Below, piece after piece: positions 8,511 to 18,920 of a stretch of DNA of 64,000 nt. This DNA comes from Phyllobacterium phragmitis. Its GTDB lineage: Bacteria > Pseudomonadota > Alphaproteobacteria > Rhizobiales > Rhizobiaceae. The first letter of the stretch is position 1; each line of letters starts with the position of its first letter. The notes under the pieces are model-generated. The model was not told the origin of the DNA. It searched no databases and saw only the letters and a program-made list of their open reading frames with translations. Both the position numbers and the translations under genes were made by a program. Where the stretch lies: the NCBI RefSeq assembly GCF_002980495.1, contig NZ_PVBR01000007.1:203188-267187 (forward strand), read 5' to 3'.

Positions 8511-9505
8511 CAGTGATGATGCTCCATCGAGGATGCCCCGGCCGCGCCGACCTTAAAGGTGACGTCCACCTTGCCGGCCTTTTCGAACTCGAGCGTAACC
8601 GGCACCGTATCGCCTTCCCTGAAAGGTTTCGCCACATCCATGAACATCAGATGCATGCCGCCCGGCTTCAGTTCGACGGTTCCGCCGGCCGGCAATTCGA
8701 TCCCTTCCTTCAGAGGGCGCATCTTCATCACATCGTTTTCCATGGTCATTTCATGGGTTTCGACACGCTTGGCCGCGGGCGAATGCACGGCGACAAGCCG
8801 GTCGGCTTCCCCGCCATCATTGGCAAGCGTGACATAGCCGCCGCCGACCTTGGCGCCCGGCACCATGGCGCGGATGAACGCACCTGATATCTCGATCGGC
8901 CCGGCCTTGACGGCCGTCTGCTCGGCGCCGCCATGCATGGTATGATCATCGCCGCCATGGCTATGGCCGGCATGTTCTTCCGCGGAAGCCGCGATGACCC
9001 TGAGCTGAGGCGCGGGACCTTCCAGATCATGCGGGTTCTGCCCCTCGGCCGGGATTTCCGTCCAGGTAACCGAAGCGTCCGCTCCGCAGAACTGGGTGGC
9101 AGGAAAATAGAGTGTCGTGTCCTTGTCGAAATCGGCCAACCTGCCGACAACGACGAATTCGTCATAGAAATCGCTCGGCAGATTGCCGTTCGTCCAGCGT
9201 ATCTCGACCACACCGGAACGAACTTCCTTGCCGTGAACGCTATATGTCTTCTGGTAATCGCCCTTCACCACTTCGGTTTTCCAGCCGGGTTTCGGCATGG
9301 GCTGGGCGGAAACGAACCCTTCGGGCAGCTTGATGGTAACGCCGGTGGTTGCCTTGGCGTCGCAGCCATGCGGAACCCGCAAGACGGCCTTATAGGCGCT
9401 GCCCGCCTTGGCCTCGCCCTTTTCGAGCGTGGCGTGGGCGTGGGCGGCGCCGGCCGTGAATGCCAGAAGCGTTGCCGCGAATGCGGCGCATGTCGTGTTT
9501 TTCAT
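8510..9505 (-). CDS. YcnI (DUF1775) - PCuAC fusion, periplasmic copper chaperone
   Basis: A two-domain exported protein of 331 residues. After a signal peptide the mature chain starts HATLEKGEA, as in YcnI/DUF1775 copper-binding proteins where the N-terminal histidine is a ligand. A linker rich in histidine (HAGHSHGGDDHTMHGG) follows near residue 175. The C-terminal third is a PCu(A)C/DUF461 domain with the Cu(I) pattern H-Mx-M ... PGGMHLMFM. The chain ends in three histidines. Such proteins pass copper to SCO1 and cytochrome oxidase. I chose the ATG at 9505 because AGGACAAGACG precedes it and a signal peptide follows. The gene is directly coupled to the SCO1 gene. Confidence 0.9.
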   Translation of the reverse strand: MKNTTCAAFAATLLAFTAGAAHAHATLEKGEAKAGSAYKAVLRVPHGCDAKATTGVTIKLPEGFVSAQPMPKPGWKTEVVKGDYQKTYSVHGKEVRSGVVEIRWTNGNLPSDFYDEFVVVGRLADFDKDTTLYFPATQFCGADASVTWTEIPAEGQNPHDLEGPAPQLRVIAASAEEHAGHSHGGDDHTMHGGAEQTAVKAGPIEISGAFIRAMVPGAKVGGGYVTLANDGGEADRLVAVHSPAAKRVETHEMTMENDVMKMRPLKEGIELPAGGTVELKPGGMHLMFMDVAKPFREGDTVPVTLEFEKAGKVDVTFKVGAAGASSMEHHH

Positions 9506-9583
9506 CGTCTTGTCCTGAATTAGCGATATCAACGGTGGCCGTGCACAAACGATCATGAACCGGCCGGATTCGGGTTTTTCAGG

Positions 9584-9991
9584 TCAGACGAGAGGCGGGG
9601 CCTGGGGCGGCGCCGAGGGCGGATAGGCATCCCGCCAGATGACGGGAGAGACTGGCGCGATGGCGATGATTTCACCGGGACTGAGAACCGGCCCCGCCGT
9701 TTTCGGTGGCAGCGGGCATGTGAAGGCCGCTGAAATGCGGCAGGCTTCGCAGCCATTGCCGTAGAAATGGTCGTCACGGTGATGATGATCGCCGGCATCG
9801 CCGCCTGCGGGCTGGCAAATGACGGGAACGGTTCCATCCGGCAAGGTGTAGGCGGCGAGATCGACCTGACCGCCATAGCCGAGATTGGCCGGGCCGAGAT
9901 CAACCGGTTTGTGCTCAAAAGCAAGCAGAACGAGCGCGAGCGCGCAGAAGATGCGCACCATATTCCGCCCGTTCAACAAAGTTTCGCGCAT
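9584..9991 (-). CDS. DUF2946-like small exported protein
   Basis: About 135 residues. It has a hydrophobic N-terminal segment (MVRIFCALALVLLAFEHKP), a histidine-rich stretch GDAGDHHHRDDHFYGNGC and a CEAC motif, and ends in a proline-rich tail. This layout matches the DUF2946 group of small membrane-associated proteins found beside copper genes. I base this on layout rather than a clear domain match. The start at 9991 follows GGGAAAACC; ATGs at 10012 and 9961 are alternatives. It precedes the YcnI-PCuAC and SCO1 genes on the same strand with 78 bases between, which suggests a copper-handling operon. Confidence 0.65.
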   Translation of the reverse strand: MRETLLNGRNMVRIFCALALVLLAFEHKPVDLGPANLGYGGQVDLAAYTLPDGTVPVICQPAGGDAGDHHHRDDHFYGNGCEACRISAAFTCPLPPKTAGPVLSPGEIIAIAPVSPVIWRDAYPPSAPPQAPPLV

Positions 9992-10258
9992 GGTTTTCCC
10001 GTTTTCCGGCATTAAGCGCCGCAAAACGTCCCTAACGCAAGACCGCACGCTTTGGAATGCGACAAACGCGAGCAGGCGGGGCGCGCAAATACGCCGAGGG
10101 AAGGAACCGGCACGGGATCGTTCCCCCGCCAGTTGCCGCTCACCCCAATTGTTGAATGGCTGTGCCATTGGCCTTTGCGCCGAACTGCATTATCTCAAGG
10201 GAATAAGATTGGAGCGATCGGAACCGCTCCACTGCATTTCAAGGCGGGATGGAATAAA

Positions 10259-11464
10259 ATGACAGGCGTGACACGCGAACAGGTTCTTGAACGGCTGAAG
10301 ACGATAACCGGGCCGGATTTCGAAAGCGACATCGTCGACCTCGGCCTCGTCTCCGATATATTCATCGCCGACAAAAAGGTGTTCTTCTCGATCACCGTGC
10401 CGGCTGCCCGTGCGCAGGAACTCGAGCCGCTGCGTACCGCCGCCGAAAAGGTGGTGAAGGAGATACAAGGCGTCGAGGGTGCGCTCGTTACGCTGACGGC
10501 GGAAAAGAAGGGCGGCAGGACCAGCGACGATGCGCCGCCGGCGCGCCCATCCGCACCGCAGCAACCATCATCGCCAACCATCGTTCAACGCTCGGCTCCG
10601 TCGGGTGCGGTTCCGCCGCCGCGCGTGCCGCAGCATGACCAGCCGCCGCGCAAACCCGGCGTTCCCGGCGTCGGCGCCATCATTGCGGTCGCCTCCGGCA
10701 AGGGCGGTGTCGGCAAATCGACGACGGCGGTCAATCTGGCGCTCGGGCTCAAGGCCAACGGCCTGAAGGTCGGCATTCTCGATGCCGATATATACGGGCC
10801 GTCGATGCCCCGGCTCCTCGGCATTTCGGGCCGCCCGGAAACGATCTCCGGCCGCGTTCTGAAACCGATGGAGAATTACGGCCTGAAGGTGATGTCGATC
10901 GGGTTCCTGGTCGATGAGGAAACGCCGATGATCTGGCGTGGGCCGATGGTCATCTCGGCGCTGACGCAGATGCTGCGCGAGGTGGAATGGGGCGAGCTCG
11001 ACGTGCTCGTCGTCGACATGCCGCCCGGCACGGGCGACGCCCAGCTGACCATGGCCCAGCAGGTGCCGCTCGCCGGCGCCGTCATCGTCTCGACACCACA
11101 GGACCTGGCGCTGATCGACGCGCGCAAGGGGCTGCACATGTTCCGCAAGGTCGATGTGCCGCTGCTCGGCATCATCGAGAACATGAGTTATTTCATCGCC
11201 CCTGATACCGGCACGCGCTACGATATTTTCGGCCATGGCGGGGCGCGCCGGGAAGCGACGCGTCTCAACGTGCCCTTTCTCGGCGAAGTGCCGCTGCACA
11301 TGGATATCCGCGAGACGTCCGATGCCGGAACGCCGGTGACGGTCAGCGAGCCCGACGGCGTTCACGCGAAGATCTACCGCGACATCGCCGCCAAGGTCTG
11401 GCAGGGCGTGGAGACGGCACGCGCCACACCGGGACGGGCCGCGCCGGCGATTGTTTTCGAGTGA
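10259..11464 (+). CDS. mrp: Mrp/ApbC-type P-loop ATPase, iron-sulfur cluster carrier
   Basis: A 401-residue protein of the Mrp/NBP35 family, thought to carry and transfer iron-sulfur clusters in the cytoplasm. The N-terminal 80 residues form a DUF59/MIP18-like domain. A proline-rich linker of about 50 residues follows, then the ATPase with the deviant Walker A SGKGGVGKST near residue 147, the DADIYGPSMPRL motif and DMPPGTGDAQL. The CxxC seen in many homologs is absent: the equivalent position reads ENMSYFIAPDTGTRYD. I chose the ATG at 10259 because the DUF59 domain begins there and longer in-frame extensions have no conserved sequence. It is convergent with pgm across a repeat hairpin. Confidence 0.93.
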   Translation: MTGVTREQVLERLKTITGPDFESDIVDLGLVSDIFIADKKVFFSITVPAARAQELEPLRTAAEKVVKEIQGVEGALVTLTAEKKGGRTSDDAPPARPSAPQQPSSPTIVQRSAPSGAVPPPRVPQHDQPPRKPGVPGVGAIIAVASGKGGVGKSTTAVNLALGLKANGLKVGILDADIYGPSMPRLLGISGRPETISGRVLKPMENYGLKVMSIGFLVDEETPMIWRGPMVISALTQMLREVEWGELDVLVVDMPPGTGDAQLTMAQQVPLAGAVIVSTPQDLALIDARKGLHMFRKVDVPLLGIIENMSYFIAPDTGTRYDIFGHGGARREATRLNVPFLGEVPLHMDIRETSDAGTPVTVSEPDGVHAKIYRDIAAKVWQGVETARATPGRAAPAIVFE

Positions 11465-11603
11465 GGGAATAGGGGAAGTAGGGGAATAAGGGAATAAGGG
11501 AATAAGGGAGTAAGGGAGTAAGGGAGTAAGGGAGTAAGGGAGTAAGGTTACTCCGAACATATTCCCTTATTCCCTTATTCCCCTATTCCCCTATTCCCTT
11601 CTC

Positions 11604-11606
<3 letters not shown>
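11464..11606. repeat. Octamer-like G-tract repeats facing C-tract repeats
   Basis: From the mrp stop onward there are about twelve short units of the form (T)AAGGGAG/A or TAGGGGAA. After a short TTACTCCGAACAT spacer, a mirror set of ATTCCCTT/ATTCCCCT units runs to the pgm stop. The two halves can pair into a long imperfect hairpin. Each half also has more than four runs of three or more G spaced by about five bases. It may serve as a bidirectional terminator between the convergent genes. A smaller relative lies between frcB and frcC. Confidence 0.85.
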
Positions 11607-13307
<1,701 letters not shown>

Positions 13308-13388
13308 TCAAGTTTGCGCTATGCAAATAACAATTTGTGCAGGGGCTTGAGCTTGTCAAAACTAACTTGAAATAGCTCCCCGCTGGCC

Positions 13389-13494
13389 GTCATTCTCGGG
13401 CTTGTCCCGAGAATCTACGACGAAGCGTTCAATCAGAACGGTAATCACTTTCCTTCGTCTTATGGCAGATTCTCGGGACAAGCCCGAGAATGAC
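13389..13494. repeat. Pair of perfect 28-base inverted repeats
   Basis: The arms at 13389-13416 and 13467-13494 are exact reverse complements. Each arm is itself a hairpin, TTCTCGGG/CCCGAGAA with a five-base loop. Fifty bases separate them. They lie between the ends of pgm and frcR transcription (upstream of pgm, downstream of frcR). The rest of the 273-base gap shows no gene. The layout matches a REP-like bipartite intergenic element. Confidence 0.85.
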
Positions 13495-13508
13495 GACAGG
13501 ACAAGGAG

Positions 13509-14807
13509 CTAAACCGCATCTTTGAACAGGACGCTCTGGTCGAACAGATAGCGGTTGAAGAGCGGCAGGCTCGCAGCCCCCACGGCCTTTGCATGGACGC
13601 CGACCTTGCCCTCGACGATATCAGGCGCGGAGATGCCCTGAAGATCGAGCCCGGCAATCTCCACGCGCGTTGCCTCGACGATGCGGTGGCGCACCGAAAC
13701 GGGAAGCCAGCCATCGATGATGGCGGCGGAAAAATCGATGATCGAAGCGGCCGCGACAATGGCATGGGCGAGATTGCGGGCGGTGAGCGCGATCCATTCA
13801 TCGACGGGCGCGCCGAAATCTTCCCAATTTTCCGGCGACAGCCAGAGAGCGGAGGTATCGTCGCCGCGCTCCTGCAACATGCGCTCCAGCACGAAGACCG
13901 AAGCGGCGTCGATCAACTGCCTCGGCTGGCCCAGTGCTGGTCCGGGAACTGGCCCCGGTACTGGCCCCGGTACTGGCATCGAGCCGACCGCGCCGGCATT
14001 GCCGGTCCGTCCGGCATAAAGCGCGTTGTTGAGGACCACGCCGCCGCCGATGAAGGAACCGATGAAGAAATAGACGAAATCGGTGAAGTCAGGACCGCGC
14101 CCGAAGGTCAGTTCCGCACCGCAGGCGGCGGTGGCATCGTTCTGCATGAAGACGGGATAAGGAAAATGCGCGGCGAATTCGCGGACGAGATCGGCATTGC
14201 GCCAGGCATCGAGATCGGCCTGCGGCGCTCCCACTTCCTCCACCCAGTTCCATAGCTCGAAAGGAACGGCAATGCCGAGCCCGGCGATGCGGCGGCGCTG
14301 CGCCGCGTCGAGCGATGCGTTGAAGCGGCCGATCCCGTCTAGGGTGAATTGCTTGATCGCGTCGGGAACCGGCCAGCGATAGGTCTCGTGGAGACGCATC
14401 CGGATATTGCCCAGGAAATCCATCAGGATCAGCTCGGCGCTGCGCCGCCCGATCTTCAGCCCGAAGGAAAAAACCCCCTCCGCGGCAAGGCGCATCGGCG
14501 TCGAAGGCTGGCCGACACGGCCGCGCACGCGCTCGCCGCGCGTCAGGAGCCCGTCTTCTTCCAGGCCCCGCATGATGACCGAAACGGTCTGCGCCGAAAG
14601 CCCGGTCAGCCGTGCTATATCGGCACGCGGCAAGGCGCCATGGCGGCGGACGAGAGACAGAACGAGCCGTTCATTATAAGCGCGCACCCCCGTCTGGTTG
14701 GATCCACGGCTGATGGCGGGGCTATGCTCGACCGCATATTCCGGCTTGAATCCACCGGTGCGCGCTCCCCTGGCAGATTGCTTTTCTCTTCCCGTATCTG
14801 CAGCCAT
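13509..14807 (-). CDS. frcR: ROK-family transcriptional regulator of the fructose operon
   Basis: A 432-residue ROK repressor. The N-terminal winged helix (about residues 45-105) contains RADIARLTGLSAQTVSVIMRGLEEDGLL, followed by an ASKHA sugar-kinase-like fold. The expected ROK zinc motif is not evident, as in other ROK regulators of transport loci. It is divergent from frcBCAK, the arrangement of frcR in Sinorhizobium. A likely operator lies between them. An unusual run VPGPVPGPVPGP encoded by 12-base tandem units (about 13931-13979) sits in a surface region. The start at 14807 has AGGAAAAGCA before it. The symbol is assigned by context and by ROK identity. Confidence 0.85.
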   Translation of the reverse strand: MAADTGREKQSARGARTGGFKPEYAVEHSPAISRGSNQTGVRAYNERLVLSLVRRHGALPRADIARLTGLSAQTVSVIMRGLEEDGLLTRGERVRGRVGQPSTPMRLAAEGVFSFGLKIGRRSAELILMDFLGNIRMRLHETYRWPVPDAIKQFTLDGIGRFNASLDAAQRRRIAGLGIAVPFELWNWVEEVGAPQADLDAWRNADLVREFAAHFPYPVFMQNDATAACGAELTFGRGPDFTDFVYFFIGSFIGGGVVLNNALYAGRTGNAGAVGSMPVPGPVPGPVPGPALGQPRQLIDAASVFVLERMLQERGDDTSALWLSPENWEDFGAPVDEWIALTARNLAHAIVAAASIIDFSAAIIDGWLPVSVRHRIVEATRVEIAGLDLQGISAPDIVEGKVGVHAKAVGAASLPLFNRYLFDQSVLFKDAV

Positions 14808-14960
14808 TGCTTTTCCTGAACCGCCAATCGCGTTTTTCCACTGCCTCGCCCGGAAACGGAGCACTCGAATTCAAAGTGTCAGCGCTGTACGCGTGGCGTT
14901 CGAGCGCGCCGTGCAACATGCAGCGGCTTTTCTCCGGCGGCAAGTTTGGCACAGGCGATT

Positions 14961-14981
14961 AATAAATCAACCGGATTTATT
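14961..14981. promoter_or_regulatory. Probable FrcR operator between frcR and frcB
   Basis: AATAAATC and GATTTATT form a perfect 8-base inverted repeat with a 5-base spacer. This is the AT-rich palindrome type bound by ROK repressors. TTGACA follows at 14984-14989 and could be the frcB -35 box, so the operator would sit directly against it. The rest of 14808-15239 contains the frcB leader and no gene. Confidence 0.55.
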
Positions 14982-15173
14982 TATTGACAGGCTCTGTTTC
15001 ACATGTTTCCCTACGGACGAATGTGCCGGTACCTGGATCAAATGTTCGATCATGAAGCCGGCGTATTTAGTGTTATGATTGCCTGAAAGCCGCCAGATCA
15101 TTGCGGCAGGATCATGCGCTGAAACCGGGCTTGGCAGCGCTCCCAATCGAGCACACCGGCCATCACTCAATCC

Positions 15174-15230
15174 AGGCCGGCTGCCGCCGGCATATTTCGG
15201 CCAGGCCGGCTTGCTGCCGGCATATCTCGG
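15174..15230 (+). repeat. Two near-identical hairpin repeats in the frcB leader
   Basis: Two imperfect direct repeats of 27-28 bases (15174-15200 and 15203-15230) share AGGCCGGC, TGCCGG and CATAT-TCGG. Each contains a CCGGC/GCCGG hairpin. The second ends just before the frcB ribosome-binding site GGGAGGAATTC. They may stabilise the frcB message or tune its translation. Confidence 0.6.
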
Positions 15231-15239
15231 GAGGAATTC

Positions 15240-16262
15240 ATGAAGAAGATGATCTTATCGTCGGCCTTTGCCGCTTTTGCGCTCGGTGCCGCCGCCATGC
15301 CCGCCAGTGCCGCCGATATCGGCGCCTGCCTCATCACCAAGACCGACACCAATCCCTTCTTCGTCAAGATGAAGGAAGGCGCGCTGGCCAAGGCTGGGGA
15401 ATTGGGCGTCAACCTCAAGACCTATGCGGGCAGGATCGATGGCGACAGCGAAAGCCAGATGGCGGCTATCGAGACCTGCATCGCCGATGGCGCCAAGGGC
15501 ATCCTGATCACGGCCTCCGACACCAAGGGCATCGTGCCGAGCCTGCAGAAGGCGCGCGACGCGGGCATCCTGGTGATCGCACTCGATACGCCGCTGGAGC
15601 CGGCGGACGCCGCCGACGCCACCTTCGCCACCGACAATTTCCTTGCCGGCGAGTTGGTCGGCAAATGGGCCGCCGCGACGCTTGGCGATGAAGCCAAGAA
15701 CGCCAAGGTCGCATTCCTCAACCTCACCGCGGCGCAGCCGAGCGTCGATGTGCTGCGCGACCAGGGCTTCGACAAGGGCTTCGGCATCGACCCCAAGGAC
15801 GAGACGAAGCTTGGCGACGAGGACGACGCACGCATCGTCGGGCGCGACCTGACGGATGGAAACGAAGAAGGCGGACGCCGCGCCATGGAGAACCTTCTCC
15901 AGAAGGACCCGACCATCAACGTCGTCCACACCATCAATGAGCCTGCTGCGGCAGGCGCCTATGAAGCGCTCAAGGCGCTCGGCCGCGAAAAGGACGTGCT
16001 GATCGTTTCCATCGATGGCGGCTGCCCCGGCGTCAAGAACGTGCAGGAAGGTGTCATCGGCGCAACCTCGCAGCAATATCCGCTGCAGATGGCGGCGCTC
16101 GGCATCGAAGCGATCAAGAAATTCGCCGATACGGGCGAAAAGCCGAAGCCGACCGAAGGCAAGAGCTTCGTGGATACGGGCGTGGCTCTGGTCACCGACA
16201 AGCCGGTCGAGGGTGTTCCCTCCATCGATACGAAGGCCGGACTGGAGAAGTGCTGGGGCTGA
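15240..16262 (+). CDS. frcB: Fructose ABC transporter periplasmic binding protein
   Basis: A sugar-binding protein of the ribose/fructose class (periplasmic binding protein type 1). The first 24 residues form a signal peptide ending in MPASAA. The mature protein starts [16 protein letters not shown] and continues with the hinge segments typical of the family ([25 protein letters not shown]). At 340 residues it matches FrcB of Sinorhizobium. It is the first gene of the frcBCAK operon, preceded by a strong ribosome-binding site. High expression relative to the membrane subunits is expected and may be enforced by the repeat hairpin after it. Confidence 0.92.
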   Translation: MKKMILSSAFAAFALGAAAMPASAADIGACLITKTDTNPFFVKMKEGALAKAGELGVNLKTYAGRIDGDSESQMAAIETCIADGAKGILITASDTKGIVPSLQKARDAGILVIALDTPLEPADAADATFATDNFLAGELVGKWAAATLGDEAKNAKVAFLNLTAAQPSVDVLRDQGFDKGFGIDPKDETKLGDEDDARIVGRDLTDGNEEGGRRAMENLLQKDPTINVVHTINEPAAAGAYEALKALGREKDVLIVSIDGGCPGVKNVQEGVIGATSQQYPLQMAALGIEAIKKFADTGEKPKPTEGKSFVDTGVALVTDKPVEGVPSIDTKAGLEKCWG

Positions 16263-16270
16263 TCGCATTG

Positions 16271-16335
16271 TAAGGGAGTAGGGGAATAGGGCAGTAGGGG
16301 AATATGTTTCTTACATACTCCCCTATTCCCTTAAG
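16271..16335. repeat. G-tract / C-tract repeat hairpin between frcB and frcC
   Basis: TAAGGGAGTAGGGGAATAGGG-type units face ACTCCCCTATTCCCTTA across a short AT-rich loop. The sequence is a smaller version of the repeat at 11464-11606. Its position inside an operon, right after the binding-protein gene, fits an RNA-stability or partial-termination hairpin. Confidence 0.75.
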
Positions 16336-16351
16336 GACATGAGGAACTACC

Positions 16352-17434
16352 ATGACCCAGCCGACACCGGCGGCGACGCCAGGCCAGGATTACGAAAACG
16401 CGCTTTCGGCTAGCCCTGCCGAAGTCGCCTCCTTCGAGGGTCCCGGCAAGACGTTCATGCAGCGCGGGCGCGAATTCCTGCACGGGAACCCGGCCGCCGT
16501 GCCGCTGATCGTCCTGCTGGCTTCGCTGGTCGTCTTCGGCATCCTGGTGGGATCGAAGTTCTTCTCCGCCTTCGCGCTGACGCTGATCCTGCAGCAGGTG
16601 GCGATCACCGGCATCGTCGCGACGGCGCAGACGCTGGTGATCCTGACGGCCGGCATCGATCTTTCGGTCGGCGCCATCATGGTCCTGTCCTCGGTGGTCA
16701 TGGGCCAGTTCACCTTCCGCTATGGCCTGCCTGCGGAACTCGCCGTGCTGTGCGGCTTTGCCGTCGGCGCGCTTTGCGGCTTCATCAACGGTTTTCTCGT
16801 CGCCTATGTCAGGCTGCCGCCCTTCATCGTCACGCTCGGCATGTGGCAGGTGATCCTCGCGACGAACTTCCTTTATTCCGCCAATGAGACCATCCGCGCG
16901 CAGGATATCAGCGCCGAAGCGCCGATCCTGCAATTCTTCGGGCAGAGCATCCGCTTCGGCGGCGCGGTGCTCACCTATGGCGTCATCGTCTTCGTGCTGC
17001 TCGTCATGCTGCTCTGGTATGTCCTCAACCACACCGCATGGGGACGCCATGTCTATGCCATCGGCGACGATCCCGATGCGGCGGAACTCTCCGGCGTGCG
17101 CGTCAAGCCCATCCTGGTTTCGGTCTATGTGCTGGGCGGCCTGATCTGTGCGCTGGCCGGCTGGGCGCTGATCGGACGCCTCGGCTCCGTTTCGCCGACG
17201 GCCGGACAGTTCGCCAATATCGAATCGATCACCGCGGTGGTGATCGGCGGCATTTCGCTGTTCGGCGGCCGTGGCTCGATCCTCGGCACGATGTTCGGCG
17301 CGTTGATCGTCGGCGTCTTCGCGCTGGGCCTGAGGCTTTGGGGCACCGATCCGCAATGGACCTATCTGATGATCGGCCTGCTCATCATCGGCGCCGTCGC
17401 AATCGACCAGTGGATCAGAAAGGCTGCAGCATGA
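16352..17434 (+). CDS. frcC: Fructose ABC transporter permease
   Basis: A 360-residue inner-membrane permease of the ribose/xylose/fructose (RbsC-like) family. After a hydrophilic N-terminus of about 45 residues there are eight to ten hydrophobic helices. Family motifs are visible: LTAGIDLSVGAIM near 105, VAYVRLPPFIVTLGMW near 150, the GDDPDAAELSGVRV cytoplasmic loop near 235, and GGISLFGGRGSILGT near 300. The start at 16352 has GAGGAACTACC before it. The stop overlaps the next gene in ATGA, so FrcC and FrcA are translationally coupled. Confidence 0.93.
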   Translation: MTQPTPAATPGQDYENALSASPAEVASFEGPGKTFMQRGREFLHGNPAAVPLIVLLASLVVFGILVGSKFFSAFALTLILQQVAITGIVATAQTLVILTAGIDLSVGAIMVLSSVVMGQFTFRYGLPAELAVLCGFAVGALCGFINGFLVAYVRLPPFIVTLGMWQVILATNFLYSANETIRAQDISAEAPILQFFGQSIRFGGAVLTYGVIVFVLLVMLLWYVLNHTAWGRHVYAIGDDPDAAELSGVRVKPILVSVYVLGGLICALAGWALIGRLGSVSPTAGQFANIESITAVVIGGISLFGGRGSILGTMFGALIVGVFALGLRLWGTDPQWTYLMIGLLIIGAVAIDQWIRKAAA

Positions 17435-18219
17435 ACGCATCAGTGCAACCAATCCTCACCGCCCGCGGCCTCGTCAAGCGCTACGGCCGGGTCACGGCTC
17501 TCGACCATGCCGATTTCGATCTCTATCCCGGCGAAATCCTCGCCGTGATCGGTGACAATGGCGCGGGCAAATCGACGCTCATCAAGGCGCTTTCAGGTGC
17601 GGTTTCCCCCGACGAGGGCGAGATCCGGCTCGACGGCAAGCGGATTCACTTCCGTTCGCCGATGGACGCGCGCGGGGCAGGCATCGAAACCGTCTACCAG
17701 AATCTGGCGCTTTCGCCAGCGCTGTCGATCGCCGACAATATGTTCCTCGGGCGCGAGATCCGCAAACCCGGCGTGCTCGGAAGCCTGTTTCGCATGCTCG
17801 ACCGCCCGGCCATGGAAAAAACCGCCCGCGAAAAGCTCTCCGAACTGGGGCTGATGACCATCCAGAATATCGGCCAGGCGGTGGAGACGCTTTCGGGTGG
17901 CCAAAGGCAGGGCGTGGCGGTGGCGCGCGCCGCAGCCTTCGGCTCCAAGGTCATCATCATGGATGAGCCGACGGCGGCACTCGGCGTCAAGGAATCGCGC
18001 CGCGTCCTCGAACTCATCCAGGATGTGAAGGCGCGCGGAATGCCGATCGTGCTGATCTCGCACAACATGCCGCATGTCTTCGAGGTCGCCGACCGTATTC
18101 ATATCCACCGCCTCGGGCGCAGGCTTGCCGTTATCAAGCCGTCCGATTACACGATGTCGGATGCGGTGGCGCTGATGACCGGCGCCATGGCTCCGCCGAC
18201 GGACGTGCTCGCGGCCTGA
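17431..18219 (+). CDS. frcA: Fructose ABC transporter ATP-binding protein
   Basis: A 262-residue ATPase with a single nucleotide-binding domain, unlike the double-domain RbsA type; FrcA of rhizobia is also single. Walker A is GDNGAGKST, the signature is LSGGQRQGVAVARA, Walker B is VIIMDEPTAALG, and the H-loop is LISHNMPH. It starts inside the frcC stop (ATGA). With FrcB and FrcC it forms the high-affinity fructose importer. Confidence 0.93.
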   Translation: MNASVQPILTARGLVKRYGRVTALDHADFDLYPGEILAVIGDNGAGKSTLIKALSGAVSPDEGEIRLDGKRIHFRSPMDARGAGIETVYQNLALSPALSIADNMFLGREIRKPGVLGSLFRMLDRPAMEKTAREKLSELGLMTIQNIGQAVETLSGGQRQGVAVARAAAFGSKVIIMDEPTAALGVKESRRVLELIQDVKARGMPIVLISHNMPHVFEVADRIHIHRLGRRLAVIKPSDYTMSDAVALMTGAMAPPTDVLAA

Positions 18220-18242
18220 GATTTTCGTCTTTGGGGGAGGAT

Positions 18243-18872
18243 ATGGAGAGCACCAGCCGCGACATGCTGCCGTCGGCCATCTTGTCGCGGCTTGGGGAGG
18301 GCGAACGTCTTCTGGTCGCCATAGCGGGACCGCCCGGCGCCGGCAAATCGACGCTTTCGGAACATCTGCGCGACGCCTTGAACAAGGGTGGGGACGGGCC
18401 ATCCGCCATCGTGCCGATGGACGGCTTTCACCTCGACAACGCCATCCTCGACCAACGGGGTTTGAGAAGCCGCAAGGGCTCGCCGCCGACCTTCGACTGC
18501 GCCGGTTTCGAGGTGCTGCTGAAGCGGCTCAGGATGGCGGGTGAGGATGTGGTCATCCCGGCCTTCGACCGGACGCTCGACCTTTCGCGCGCCGGGGCAG
18601 CGGTGGTCGCCGCCCGCCATCGCATCCTGCTCGTCGAAGGCAATTATCTGCTGCTCGATGAGGCGCCGTGGAGCCGTCTCCAGCCGTTGTTCGATCTCAC
18701 CATCTTTCTCGACGTGCCGTTCATGGAGCTGGAGCAGCGGCTGATCCAGCGCTGGCTCGAGCACGGCCACACGCCGGAGGAGGCGGGCAACCGCGCGCTG
18801 TCCAACGATATTCCCAATGCGGAGCTGGTCGTTTCGTCATCGCGGCCGGCGGATTATGTCATCAGGGATTAA
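18243..18872 (+). CDS. frcK: FrcK-type P-loop kinase of the fructose operon
   Basis: A 209-residue protein of the uridine kinase/phosphoribulokinase-like P-loop family. Walker A GPPGAGKSTLSE is near residue 30, DGFHLDN near 62, and VEGNYLLLDE near 132. In Sinorhizobium frcK is the last gene of frcBCAK and its exact phosphorylation substrate is not settled. It follows frcA by 23 bases with the ribosome-binding site GGGGGAGG. Its location argues for phosphorylating imported fructose or a related sugar. Confidence 0.85.
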   Translation: MESTSRDMLPSAILSRLGEGERLLVAIAGPPGAGKSTLSEHLRDALNKGGDGPSAIVPMDGFHLDNAILDQRGLRSRKGSPPTFDCAGFEVLLKRLRMAGEDVVIPAFDRTLDLSRAGAAVVAARHRILLVEGNYLLLDEAPWSRLQPLFDLTIFLDVPFMELEQRLIQRWLEHGHTPEEAGNRALSNDIPNAELVVSSSRPADYVIRD

Positions 18873-18920
18873 GGCTGCAAAGCGTTGAGAGCATCCGCTT
18901 TTGCAGCTATTGCGTAAGCG

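Noticed and set aside
10052..10258. N-terminal extension of mrp
   Set aside because: The 69 extra residues are in frame but unlike DUF59 proteins, and the domain starts at 10259.
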